From Marsupella aquatica (Eukaryota; Marchantiophyta), in the NCBI GenBank assembly GCA_973895155.1, contig OZ316893.1, positions 26,350,001-26,414,000 of the forward strand: DNA of 64,000 nucleotides. The letters are read 5' to 3'. Below the pieces are notes generated by a model. That model was given only the letters and a program-made list of their open reading frames with translations. It had not been told where the DNA came from and made no database searches. The translations under genes and the position numbers were made by a program. Positions 47,720 to 59,761 of the stretch are shown one piece after another; the first letter of the stretch is position 1, and each line of letters starts with the position of its first letter.

Positions 47720-50170
47720 TTTATTCACCCTGCATTCGCGAAAAAGAAATGTTTCCTGGTGAATGGTGGGGACACCCAAGTAAAACTTTAAGGTCATGTG
47801 TTGAGTAATTATGGTCCTTGTCCATTGGTACGACTCCACCTGTAGCTTTTAATGTCTCAATACAAGATCTATTGTAGTTGTGCAAAGTTGAGCGTTGGAA
47901 ACACTTTGAAAATCTTGACAGAGCAATGTGAGCCAATCATATGGCGGCCCGGGTCATCATACGTTGGGAGGTTTGCTCCGTTCGCGAGAATGAAAAGTTG
48001 GGATTACAAGAAGCTCAAAATTATATTACATATACACTTAAGCATCAAGTACAGGGCAATGTTAGCCCTCTCACGGAGTTTGTAGAGAAGAAGTGTAAGA
48101 ACACAGCTAAAACGCAAGCAGAGGAGGACAAGGGCACTCAAAAGCTATCCAAGCAGTGTGAATTTATTGAAATGAGACAAGAGGGGGGCACAAGAGATTA
48201 GCAAGAATGGCAGACCTCAAAGCCCTATCTCGGGAAGAGATTTTGCTTGGCAGGGTCACCAGGGAGCTAGGCAACAGCATGGGAGCGAGGCTACACGTCC
48301 CTGGGCGGGACCCAACACCACAACTATTGAACAAGGCAGGAAGTAAAAGTTGGGCCATGGCGTTCTCTCTTGTGTGGCTTTCGTCCCCGGGTGGCAGCTG
48401 TTTTGTTTGGGTTGGGGCCCTAGCTTTCCCCTCTTTACAATCTTCCTTTTCTTCATTGTTGGGTGTTTTACTTGTAGTAAAGTTTTGAAACTGATGAGGT
48501 GGACCACAATGTTTGATCTCAGGATTTTTCACACACAAAATAGTGAGCAATTATACAAGAGAAGTTGTTACTTAAGTAAAAAGTAACATTTTGAAGTGGT
48601 ACATGCAAGTTGCAACAGACCATCCAAGCATCTTGTCAAACATTGTGGTCTATGGGAGTTTGGTGTTATAAACATTTCCTTTTTGTGAAAAGAAATTATA
48701 TATGGGTGAGGTGGGCATCTTGTACTTTTAGGTACAAGACTGTATATATAGTAGGGGTCTCAAAGCTCCAAAGCTCCAAAGTTCACAGTCATTGATAGTG
48801 AGTTATGGGTTACAGACACAATACTTATGGATGTCAAAATCAATGTTCTGTATCTTTTTGTTCTTAACACAAATCTTTAAGATATGGTGATAAGGAAACT
48901 TCATAGGTTGAGCACAAAAAGTCACTTGATGATGAGAATGCTTGATGATGAGAATGCTGTAGTGTCATCCTATTTCCTGTGATAAATATATAAATATTAA
49001 AATTTTGGGTGCATGTGATTGGCAAAATATTTGTGGTCCTTATGAAACCTCAAATAATTTTGTCATGTAAGTGTTAACCACAACTCCCGGTATTTAAGGG
49101 CCTTGCCGTGCAACCGGGGGTCCTTTCTTTTTGTACTCTGCTGCCCGGGCCCACCCATCATTACTTCCTGAGCCCACCGTCCCGCAACGCTCTGGGCCTC
49201 ACCTTCCTGACGTGCGACATGTGCTTGTGATCATATGCTAGTCCCAGGCTCCCTCTCCTATGCTTATCTTGTGAAGGACTCGACGATTTCACAAAGACAT
49301 TTAAATTTCTAGGAATTGCGTCCTGCCAGTTGTGTCATCCCTTCGTCCTCCATGGCGGATGCATCAAGGTTGTTGTCCTCCCATTTGCCTCCATGTCCAG
49401 TGCTCAATTGGTTGTTGTCCTTCTAGTTGTAGCATAAAGCCTGCAGCTCGATGCAGGTTCTCACCATGTCTTCGTTCCACTTTCTTGATGTATGAAGTTT
49501 GTGTAATTGAAGTGAAGAAGGTCCCATCTATCTTGTAGCTGTCCGAAGTTGTCGTGTTTCTGTGAAGGGCGAATCTGCAATCTAGACTCCAAGGTGATCA
49601 GCCGCTGACAATTCTTGAAGCTATGTCTCTTGCTTGGTTACTTTGTGTCAATGTTTCGCTGGTTTTATGACATTCTTTCATTCAGGAGTGGGATGATATA
49701 TAAGGACAGTGAGTTACGATGTGAGAAGGCAGAGTGAGGAATTTGAGATTGTCGATTTTCCCATTGTCTCTTGGGATAGATTTGACAAGAGAGCAGAGGA
49801 AAGGAGAGGAGATTTCTCTTTTTTAGTTACATACACCATGATATGGGGATGAAGCTCTTGCGAGAGCTCTTGGAGTTATCTCCCACACAACTCTTGAAAT
49901 CAAGACTACATTACATCCAAGATGCCTCTGGTACCTGACTAGAGGCGAAGAAGCCTTTGCTTGAGAGCCTAGAAGCAAGGATTGATGAGGGCGTGGTGAT
50001 CCTCACCAATCATATAGATTCCTATTTTGCAGTCATTCAAAGCCACTGAATGATGCATTGCTTTTCTTACATCTCTCATGAAAAAATCTGTCATATTATG
50101 ATTTGTTTTTGTTTGAGATGTCTCTTGAGAAAACCTGTGACAGTATGATTTGTTACAGACTTTTCTTAGG
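47720..50170. other. Repeat-rich spacer without a supported gene
   Basis: Includes ORFs at 47941-48201 and 48164-48550 with no recognisable domain. A GC-rich patch around 49080-49260 contrasts with AT-rich flanks and may be an old inserted element. A 21-base motif at about 49448 (TCGATGCAGGTTCTCACCAT G) recurs twice near 50.2 kb. Confidence 0.4.
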
Positions 50171-50180
50171 TCCCTTGAGA

Positions 50181-50330
50181 GATATAAGGAAAGTCTCTCG
50201 ATGCAGGTTCTCACCATGAGATGAGACTTTCCTTATATCGAGCTGCATCTATATCGATGCAGGTTCTCACCATGAGAGATATAAGGCAACTCGATATAAG
50301 CAGGTTCGAGGCCCTGACCCAGGTTCGAGG
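50181..50330. repeat. Shuffled short direct and inverted repeats (hairpin)
   Basis: GATATAAGGAAAGTCTC (50181-50197) is a perfect inverted match of GAGACTTTCCTTATATC (50223-50239), a 17-bp stem with a 25-base loop. The loop holds the TCGATGCAGGTTCTCACCAT motif, which recurs at about 50253. Further pieces (GATATAAG, CAGGTTCGAGGCC twice) follow. Confidence 0.75.
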
Positions 50331-50378
50331 CCTAACATCGGCAGAACTCCCACAACTTCACCAGCAAAATAATTTTTG

Positions 50379-50505
50379 TCCCCTCTAGGAAGCCACAAGT
50401 TTGGACCCCTCTAGAAAGCCACAAGTTTAGACTATTTTTAGTCCCCTCTAGAAAGCCACAAGTTTGGACCCCTCTAGAAAGGCACAAGTTTAGACTAAAG
50501 TATAG
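50379..50505. repeat. Tandem repeat of ~33/65 bp
   Basis: CCCCTCTAGAAAGCCACAAG TTT with GGACC or AGACTA endings appears four times, forming two higher-order copies. Confidence 0.8.
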
Positions 50506-50572
50506 AAGTTGAAACTAGGGCTCATAATAGTCCTTTGATTTAGGAATAAAGTTTATTGTGCCTTTAGGAATC

Positions 50573-50719
50573 AAGTAGTTTGTGCCTTTGTGCCTTGGTT
50601 ACTAACATGTGAGCCATGCACTAATTTTTTTTGTCTTCAAGTGGAATAAAGTAGTTTGTGCCTTTGTGTCTCGGTTACTAACATGTGAGCCTATGCACTA
50701 ATTTTTTTGTCTTCAAGTG
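50573..50719. repeat. 76-bp tandem duplication
   Basis: AAGTAGTTTGTGCCTTTGTG followed by CTTGGTTACTAACATGTGAG and TTTTTTTGTCTTCAAGTG occurs twice in succession with few changes. Confidence 0.9.
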
Positions 50720-51592
50720 ACATCTATATCTTTTGAAGTGGGGATATACAATAGACTGTCTTTTGTAGATTTCTGTTATATTCCTTACTTTTTGAAAGTA
50801 AGAAAATACTCCGAGATCCATTGACATGTGCTATGCAACCTTTTTTTGTCTTCAAATGACTATATTTATTTCTTTTGAAGTATGGGTTTAGGGTCAACAT
50901 TTTTTGTGTTATGTTCCTTATTCTTTGAAATGGGAATCAGCCCTTCAAAACTTTACATGTGCGTTGCACCCCTTTTTAGAAGCATGCCTCACCTCTTTGA
51001 CATGAGTGTTCCTATGCAGCAATATGGATGCAAGCGAGATGTCTGGGTCAAAATTATTGAACTCAATGATGGCTAATAAAAGTTGAGCTGGCAAGAGCTC
51101 AATTCACCCGACCATGCCCCTTTCATGATCTGCACCACTTCCTTAGTGGAATTCCAAAGAGATTTCCCTGAGTGGTGGACTGTGGTTCAATATTACCATC
51201 TTGCCCTCAATCATACAGTTCCCTTGTCGGACCTTTGGATTTGTGCCACATATAGTTATTGTGAGACATTCATGCAAAGGAAGTGATTCCAAGTGTCTAC
51301 ACACTTGGCTGATGTTTGTGGATCAACAAGTAGAGTTACCTTACCCTGACTTATCAAGGATGTCATACTTGTGACTTGGTCGGGTGAGGGTGAAGAGGAA
51401 TAATAGTAGCCAAGAGACTAGATCTTATATAAGTCATTTGCACCTGTCGACATCACATAATAATTAAGGGTGCATTATTTTATATTGTGATGCTCTCATG
51501 TCCTCCGTCTGAATTGTGCCACCACATATGTTGAGGTAACTTGTTTTTGAGATATTGATTAGGAGTTACATTAATGATGTGTTTGTGACCCT

Positions 51593-52158
51593 TCACATGG
51601 TATATGACAAACTTAATTTCTTTATCATTTGTCTCTTTATGTAGTGAAGGCATACACTCCTAAAGGGCAACCAAATATCCACATCCCTAAAATTTATTTC
51701 CCAAATAATAAGAACTTCCATACAATAATGGCTCTTGGAGATTACCTGGAACCACCTCATGAGATCTATGGTGTGATGAACTGGATCTGGATCCAAGGTC
51801 TGTGCTATGGCTACACCGGATGGACCTCCCTGGTTAACGGGTGCCTCATGCACAAAAGCCTCTTGCGCAATTGATGTTGCCTCCGTTGCACGCCACCTCC
51901 TCAAGTGCTCGATGCGCTCACGTGACATGTCAAGTAACCAGTGAATAATTGTGGCATGTGTCGTGTCAGGATCATTGCCTAATAAGAGCCTCAACTCCTC
52001 CCACTCATCCCACCGCTCAAGTGGGACCCGGATTGCAGGCTTGGCATTTGGTCTCCTTTTTTTGTAATCTATGACATCACTAGGATACTTTGGTCTTGGA
52101 GGACCACCACCCCAAGAAGGTCAGGTGGCTCACCCCCATGTTCACCAGGAGTACTCAT
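51593..52158 (-). pseudogene. Decayed unidentified coding fragment
   Basis: On the minus strand an open frame from about 52103 downward reads GGGPPRPKYPSDVIDYKKRR, then PLERWDEWEELRLLLGNDPD, THATIIHWLLDMSRERIEHL and on to WFQ. There a donor-like GTAATC follows (about 51745), after which the composition changes. An ATG-started stretch (MSTPGEHGGEPPDLLG) lies just upstream in another frame and would join it only by a one-base shift near 52105-52120. The charged, tryptophan-containing helical segment looks like real protein. I do not recognise the family; an N-terminal part of a transposon-encoded protein is one possibility. Confidence 0.4.
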
Positions 52159-53224
52159 AGTGTCACTACCTAAAATGAAAGAAATAGCAAAATGAAGACC
52201 AAATGCCAAGCCCCTCCGATGACTAAGGAAACAAAGAGCAAAACAAATGTATGAAATGGTCCCTACCTAATCCAATGTGCAACCTATCTCATTGCGCAAA
52301 TGAACTAATGGTCTTGGAATTCTTGATTTATGATCCATACCCCCCCCTCTCACCGCTAGACACTAGTCTCCCATTGGGTATCATAAAATGCCTCAGGTCA
52401 TTGGGAGGCGTTGGATTTCAGATCCAAGGGCCCTAGTAATGTACCATACTCAACTACCACACATGATTTGTTTTTCACGATCACCTTATGGTGGGCACAA
52501 GGCATTTTAGGGTCGTTGGATTGATCATTGGAACAACCCAAATCTCATAGTCTAGTCAAGATCCTGTGGAACTCTGCAAGTGCAGGTATGGTCATGCACA
52601 TAAAAGTGGTCAAAATCAAGGCTCAAGCTCAAGACCTCCTCTGTACCAAGCAAATACGCCAGCCACAAGCCATCAAGACTGATATACTAAGCTAAATCCT
52701 AAAGTATACAAGAACAGAAAATAAGAGTTTGAGTTGTATTGCAACTGCCATCCGAAACACTCTCCAACTAATTCAAAATTTTCTCCTGGACCAATCAAAA
52801 TTCAGGGAAATTGAATTGGTCGTTCCAGGCTTATTTTGGCTCAAAACTTTCCCTGAATTTCCCTATCGTAGATCTCCTCGAGATCTTTCAGCTGATCCCG
52901 AGGTCTCATCAAGCGGTGTAGTATCAGCGTCAAGGTGAGTCAAAATTGCACTGCCCGAAAGAGGTGCGCTGGCCCAAAAAGAGGCCCGACACTTGATTCA
53001 GTTCATTAATGCTGGCTCTGGGTACTTGGATTTGCGGTTTAATAATATTTGAAGCATCCTAGTGTAACCACACTGACATTTTGGTGTATACATTTTTATA
53101 AATTAAACAATGAAAACAAGTTTGCGCTAACCTGGATAAGTACATGAAATCAAATGTTATGACCAGAATGTTTGCAGTATTGCTGGAGGATTGAGAGGCC
53201 CTAGTAAACTCAAAACTAGTGAAG

Positions 53225-53990
53225 ACCAACAGTAGTATTAGAGTCAATTGTATTTAAGTGTAGGCTTCTAGTATTTTGCCCCAAGCCTACATTTATCCAT
53301 AGCATTCACTATGTTATAACTGCACGAGATATATATTTTATGCACTTCTCGATATGTGCATGATCTGCACTACCCAATAATTGTTGGGAAAAAACTGTCA
53401 CGAAACAACCACAAGTGCAACTAGCAAACATGCACACACCAACACCAAGAGATGCGTGGTTCATTTTTGTCAAGGCTACGTTAACAAGAACACACAAGAA
53501 CTTTACTAAGCTTTGGCTACCATGGCCACAAAAAGCCTCCTTGCACAAGCTCTCCTCCTAGCACCTAGCTAGATCCCTCAACAATGAGCATGAGTCTCCA
53601 AGAAGAGCTCTCCCTAGCCCCTCTATATGCTAGGTGCAAGAGTTGCAATTAATCGCCATTAACACCCTAATGGTGGTTTAGCCTAAGTAACTAACATGAA
53701 TGTGTTGTCAGGTCACCCACATCAAGCTCCTTGTACTCTGGGCCCTTACCAGTAATAGAGTATGGTAATATTAGAGTCAATTGTGTTTAAGCGCAGACTT
53801 CACCAAGTCTACATTTACCCACAACATGCATTATGTTATAAGTGCACGGGATATAATTTATGCACTTTTAGATATGTGCGTGATCTGTACTATTCAATAA
53901 TTACATGGGGATCCGTGAATGTGTTGTCAAGTCACCCACATCAGGCTCCTTGTACCCTGGGCCCTTATCAATAATAGCTTATGGTTTACA
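53225..53990. mobile_element. Dispersed repeat with internal direct duplications
   Basis: The block 53225-53390 (AGTATTAGAGTCAATTGTAT ... GATATGTGCATGATCTGCAC) recurs diverged at 53765-53905. The block 53700-53765 (GAATGTGTTGTCAGGTCACC CACATCA...) recurs at about 53925-53990. The middle part 53385-53690 is the reverse complement of sequence in the right arm of the large inverted repeat (17970-18265). This is a mobile repeat family with at least two copies in the window; no ORF with a transposition domain is seen. Confidence 0.7.
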
Positions 53991-54654
53991 TATCATTGTT
54001 AAATGCACATTTATGCTCCATCAGTGCACTGTCCTCCCACCCTGAATTATACATCCCTACCCCATAAGTGCAATTTGTACTCTACTAAAAAATGCCACAC
54101 AATTATCAGTAAGTGTGCAATTAGATGGGATTTGCACTTAATACAACTGTCCATTTTAACACTTATCAAGTTTTTGCACTTATAAAGCTATCATTTAGCA
54201 AAAACATTTGAGGTATTTTTCCAATTACAAAAGTGGAAGAGAAGTGTTTGCTCCATGTACAAGAAAAGAAAGAACGTAAAGCCTTCGCAGTTAGCCAGGC
54301 TTGCACCTAGAGTGTGCACTTAGAGAGGGACGACTGTATTAGGTTTTGCACGGTAAAGAAACGGAAAACTCGTGATTGTTGCGGACACACATTTCTCGAG
54401 AACACACAATCAATCATCGGACATCGACAGAAACAGAGAACGTCGTTGGTACTCTGTTTCCTCTCGTTTCCTCTCGTTTGATTACCTTTGTCTCGCGCGA
54501 AATTCGCGGAAGTCCGCGAAGAGGGAAAGGAAACGAAGGGATCCGAAAGGGATGAGAGGGAAGAAGAGAAGTGGACATGGAGGGACTGGGGGGAGGCAAG
54601 AAGTTTAGATAATCGGAAGAACAATTTGGTTTGAGCGGCAGAAAGTGGAGGGCA

Positions 54655-54690
54655 TTAGAGGAGAGGAGAGGAGAGGAGAGGAGAGAAAGA
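54655..54690. repeat. (GAGGA)n short repeat in 5' UTR
   Basis: Six to seven units of GAGGA/GAGAG shortly before the SWI3 start codon, likely transcribed leader. Confidence 0.75.
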
Positions 54691-54705
54691 AAGAACGAGG
54701 GCGCA

Positions 54706-57700
54706 ATGGCGGGTAATGATATGTGGTTGTCGCAACAACAGCATCGGCAACAACGCTTTCCCACCAATCCCCCGTTGGCGTTGTTGCAGCAGCAGCAGCA
54801 GCAGCAGCCGAGGGTCTCGCTGCCGCACGAAGTGAGCGAGGCGTTGTTTGGGAAAAGAAAGCGGGGGACTACCCCTATGGGTGCAGGAGGAGGGCAGGAT
54901 GGTGGTGGTAGTGGTAGTGGTATTGGTGGAGCAGGAGCAGTAGGAGGAGAGGCCGAGGGTGGGGGTGGTGGTGATCACACGCTGCTCCCGATGACGAATC
55001 TAGATAGTGGACGCTCGTTGAAGAGACGGAATGGAGCAGAGGGGGTTGTGGGAGGAGGAGGAGGAGCAGGAGGAGGGTCGAGTCAGGTTGGGTTTGACAA
55101 AGAAGGGACGGGTGGCGGAGGAGTGGAAACTAGGAAGAGGAAGAGTTTGGAAAAGCTGGGTTCTGCTGCCCTTTCGTCAGAGCAGCAGGATGTCGTGAGC
55201 ACTGTTCCAACGGACAGCCGGAGCAGCAAGAAACGAAAGGGAGGAGGAGCAGGAGAGGGGAGCAATGGGGTTGAACTGGGGGAAGCAAGTGACGAGGGCC
55301 CAGTCGCACAAGGTTGGTTTGGTTAAGTTTGGTTTCCACCTTCTTCTTGTCTCACTTCCTCCCTTCTCATTGTCTCCCTCCTAATCACTTCTCTTCGCCT
55401 TTCCTCGGCCTGGAATACTGCAATGAGGGTATGGTGTAGTGTCCTAGACGGTTTAACTCGGAGGACAAGGGTCCAATGCTTAAGGCTTTCATCTCTTTAG
55501 CATACCTTCTTTAAGATTTTGGATGAAATGAAACATTTTTATCCCGCATGCGTAATGTTTAGGGCAATTTCCTTGCAAGAAGTGAGGTTAATTGTGCACA
55601 CATTAAAATCGGACGCCGTCGGGCTCAGAAATTTCGGAGCGTTACGCTCTTCCTATTTCCGACCAGGGTTTGCCCTTGTCATGTTGTTGGTCAAATATTT
55701 TCTTTAAATCCAGAAACTCCTTTTCATCAGCACCCCTGTAGGACCCTTTCTTGATCGTCGTGAAGGTTCTAGAGAGCATGGCACTTTTATCGGCTCTTTC
55801 GGATTCTTGTTCTTTCTTTTCCCCTTTACTTCCTGGCTGCCTCGTACTGTTGTGGTTCCGCTTCAGCATGGCGCAAGAATGACTAGTTGACTAACCTTTG
55901 TTCAGCGACTTTTGTAGGCTTGTCTGTGCCTTCAAATCGCCTTGTTGGCGGTGCTGAGGCATCTTGTCTCTGGTCCTTCCCGTACTCCTGGCAAACGGAT
56001 TCTCTTAAGGCATTAAAGCACATAAAAATAGCGGTGGTCAGTTAAGGATTCAGGGCTTGTTTTCGCTCTATCAATGAACTGCACCAGAAGGTCCTGCACG
56101 GTCTGCCCGATCCTTTTGCTCGAGCAAGGGGTAATATACAGGTGTAAGTTGTTCGTATCGTAATGTCTCTGGATTAATACGTCGAAGAAGATTAATTATA
56201 TGAGTTCTGACTGTGTAGCAGGTCCGGCCTTGCGAATTCGTTTTACCCGTAGAGGTAATGCTTTTGCCGTCACCAAGAAGGGTCCCGCTGAGGGTATGGC
56301 TGTTGAGGGTGCCCAAAATGTGGAAGAGGACGATGGAGGTGTTGATGGAGAAGCCCAAGATATTGATGAAGTAGGCCAAGGTTACCGACCGCGAGGAAGC
56401 TCTGATGTAGGCCCTAGCAAGCCAAATAGGATGGAAGGAGAACCTTCAAGTTCAGATGGCCCGATTAATCAAGGAAAGGCCCAACAACCCTTTGGGGCAG
56501 CAATTGCTGATGGTACAGCAAATTCGGTGCCAACTAGAAACCCGGAATCACGCCAACCTTTGACCCGGGAGATTTATAAAGTTCCCAGTCACGCAGGTTA
56601 GTTGTCATCATCCTTCCTAATAGTAAGGTCCATTTCTATTCACTAGTTCTTGCGGAACGAGTTCACTCTGTAATTCTTTGTTCGGTTTTCTGTTGCAAAA
56701 TCTTCAGTTGCATAAGTGATGTAGGGCTGTCAGGACCCGGCCTGCCAATCGATTGTGATACCGTAAATGTATTTTTAAAAGGGAGCCATAAGGTTTGTGA
56801 GGGTTTAGATTATTCAGTAGAGATTCTTACCACGTCCTAAAAAATTTCAGGCTGGTTCACGTGGCTGAAAATTCATAACGTTGAGCGACGGGCGTTGAGT
56901 GAATTCTTTGATGGCAAGTCAATTTCGAAGACCCCAAAGATATACAAGGACTATCGGGATTTCATAATCAACAAATATAGGGAGAATATGCAACGCACTC
57001 TCACATTCACTGAAGTGAGAAGGATGCTTATAGGAGATGTAAATGCTATACGTAGGGTGTTTGATTTCCTAGATCATTGGGGTCTCATCAATCATCAGGT
57101 TGTTCAAGAAAGTAATGACCAGTTGCCTGGTGAGGGCCCTTCTTCGATACAGATAGTCGTAGAGCCGATTCCAACTGGTATGCGGATGTCACTTGGTCCT
57201 AATGTAGCCCCTTCAGCTACTCCAGCCCGTTCTAGTCAACCAGACTCTTTCAGTGCTGTGTCTGGTCTCCAGTCGGAAACACTCTCGTCTTATAAGAATG
57301 TTTTCACCCCTGTAAGTGGGGAGGGAGTGCCTTCGACTGCCGAAGCTTCAGGGAAATCGCTTCCTAGATACACCTGCAATTCTTGCGGTGGAGATTGCAC
57401 AAAGCTACGATTTCGCTGCAGAAAAGAGCACCAGGTTGGTTTATGCTCTTTTGTGTTTTCTTCCTGTTTATTTGGAATATGTGATCGTTGTCATACCCTT
57501 GGAGTTTCATGCAGATCGTAGCGATTTCGACATGTCATCTGGTTAACAGGCATAGTTTCATGCGAGAGCTTTCTTTGGGCAATAATTACTGACCACATGA
57601 TGTCCTCAATTCTGGCAGCCCGACTATAATTTGTGTGCCGAATGTTTCAAAAATGGAACGTATGGACCCGGGATGGTAGCCATAGACTTCACCCGCGTCG

Positions 57701-59761
57701 AGGCTCAAACAGAAGCATCTGGTGACCAGTGGACCGCAAAGGAGACTCTAAGTTTATTGGAGGCCCTCATGCGCTACGGTGATAATTGGAACCAGGTTGC
57801 TGAACATGTCGGTTCTAAATCCAAGAGTGACTGTGTTGGACGGTTCATACAGCTTCCTTTTGGGGACCGCTTTCTAAGTGAAGCAGGCGCTTTTCAACCA
57901 ACTTCCAAGGTTGGGGAGAACACAACTGCGACCTCAGTAGGGGGCACTGACGCGCTCGCAGACGTTCATGTTGGGGAAACAAGTAGAACTTCAGTTGGTA
58001 CCGAACAGATTACTATCGATGGCAATGGAACTGCCGCCACTTCAAAGCCTACGGGAGCTGCTGTCATGGATGGGCCATCTCCTTTCGAAGATGTCAGCCA
58101 TCCCCTGCTTGCCCAGGTATCCGAGCTGTCTGTGGGTGCCGATCGGTTCTTAAATTGCCTGTCTTCCGAGTCTTTCTTTTCTGCATTACTCCAAACTTCT
58201 CTTTGTGGTTTCCAGCTGAGAGTAAGGAGGTCTCCATTTTGATAGGACGTGTTGAGGTCGCAGCAGGATGTCAAAGACTGATTGGGTGGGTTCTTCGGCT
58301 GTCCTAGGTAGCTTTCATGTCTGCTGCGGTTGGTCCCCGTGTGGCTGCAGCTGCTGCTGAGGCAGCAATTATGTCTATTGCCGAAGAGGAACCTGCTGTG
58401 GCAAACCTTCCTTTGATGAATGGTCACGCTCTTCAATCTTTTGTTCTTAAGGAAGGTGTCACTTCAGGGCGACCAAACTCTGAAAGGTAGAGAAGTCTTT
58501 TCCTTGTATTTTAGTGTACTCATTATCTGTATTCCCATGTGGCTTCAAATTACTTTAGAACAGTATCATCTGGCTGTTTCATTGTGCTAATTGATTCCCC
58601 ACGGCTTGCTTTCTCTCTGAAGTGAACTGCATTTTCTGTATGTGCAGCCTAATGGAGCCCTCCAGGCCAGGGACTAGACATCATGCGGCTTTGTCACAGC
58701 AAGGTATATTTATATTTCTCATAGATAGCCGAGAGGTCGTTTAGGTTCACGTAAGACCTGTGAGGACTAGGCTGTGCACTCTGGTGGATGTGATCATCCA
58801 GAGGTTTGCTGACATTTATTTCAAGATTACCATGCCTTCACATTTATCGGAAATAACCGGGATGAAGGAATGTTTCGTCATTATGCTCATGGTCTTTCAG
58901 TGTTGGTTCTTGTACTAGCCCTTTGGAAGACGTCTCTGGTCATTTATCTACGTAAAAACAATTCAGGCTCAAAGTCTGTCTCCAGCTCGTTCAACTTCTG
59001 ACTCCTCATGAACAGAAAAAGAATCATCACCGCTTTTTCCACTGATGTTTGACATTGCGTATCCAAACTGCTGCATAGCATTTCGGATTTTTGTCCATGC
59101 AATGAGTAATTTGTGGACTTTATTGACTTTCAAAGGCCTGCAACATCCATTAGGGGAGAAAGACAAGGATGGTGTTCCTTCTGTGGCGCAAATAAAAGCA
59201 AACATTGGAACAGCACTTGGAGCGGCAGCTGCAAATGCTAAGCTTCTTGCAGACCAAGAGGAGCGGCAAATGGAACATCTTATGTCTGACATCATTGAGA
59301 ACCAGGTTTGTGCCTTCTACGCATGTGGATTTTGTGAGACCCAAGCTCCAATTGGACCTGACCCATTCATTTTAAACGTGCTAAATTTAATTGACTTGGT
59401 CCAATGTTTGACTGAAGTATCACTTAGTTCTAAATCAGTTTAATGTCCACTTAGTGTCCGAGGAATTTTGATCTGCGAGGCATCAACTGCTTGTATACAT
59501 CTTCTTCTCTCGAACACTAATGTGAGATGATTTATTTCACTTGACGTTTAGAGGGAGACGAATGTTATTGTCTGACATGTGGAATTTTTGCTGTTTTAGT
59601 TGAAGAGGCTGCATGCAAAAATGGAGCACTTTGAGGAGCTAGAAATTCTCGTAGAGAAGGAACGGTTACAACTGGAACAAGCCCGACAGTTGCTTTATGC
59701 TCATCACATTCAGTTTGCTGAGTCTCGGTTCTACTTGAATCGAGAAAGACATGGTTTATAG
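54706..59761 (+). CDS. SWI3: SWI3A/B-like SWI/SNF complex subunit
   Basis: A core scaffold subunit of the nuclear SWI/SNF (BAF155/170-type) chromatin remodeller. Eight exons: 54706-55312, 56222-56596, 56851-57434, 57619-58116, 58308-58486, 58648-58703, 59136-59305 and 59600-59761; 876 residues with consistent phase. Exon 1 is low complexity (polyQ, polyG). The SWIRM domain has HAGWFTWLKIHNVERRALSE FF and RRVFDFLDHWGLIN. A ZZ-type zinc finger (CNSCGGDC...FRCRK...YNLCAECF) spans exons 3-4. A SANT domain follows (WTAKETLSLLEALMRYGDNW NQVAEHVGSKSKSDC). The C-terminus has VAFMSAAVGPRVAAAAAEAA and the leucine-zipper region ALGAAAANAKLLADQEERQM through QLKRLHAKMEHFEELEILVE. RTPKVY/KTPKIYKDYRDFII-type SWIRM features favour the SWI3A/B clade over SWI3C/D. 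Start chosen at MAGNDMW; an in-frame upstream ATG-less extension exists. A small alternative exon near 58969 would introduce a stop. Confidence 0.92.

Noticed and set aside
58969-59135. Additional SWI3 exon after CAATTCAG
   Set aside because: It gives an in-frame stop within twelve codons, whereas skipping to 59136 keeps phase and joins conserved sequence.
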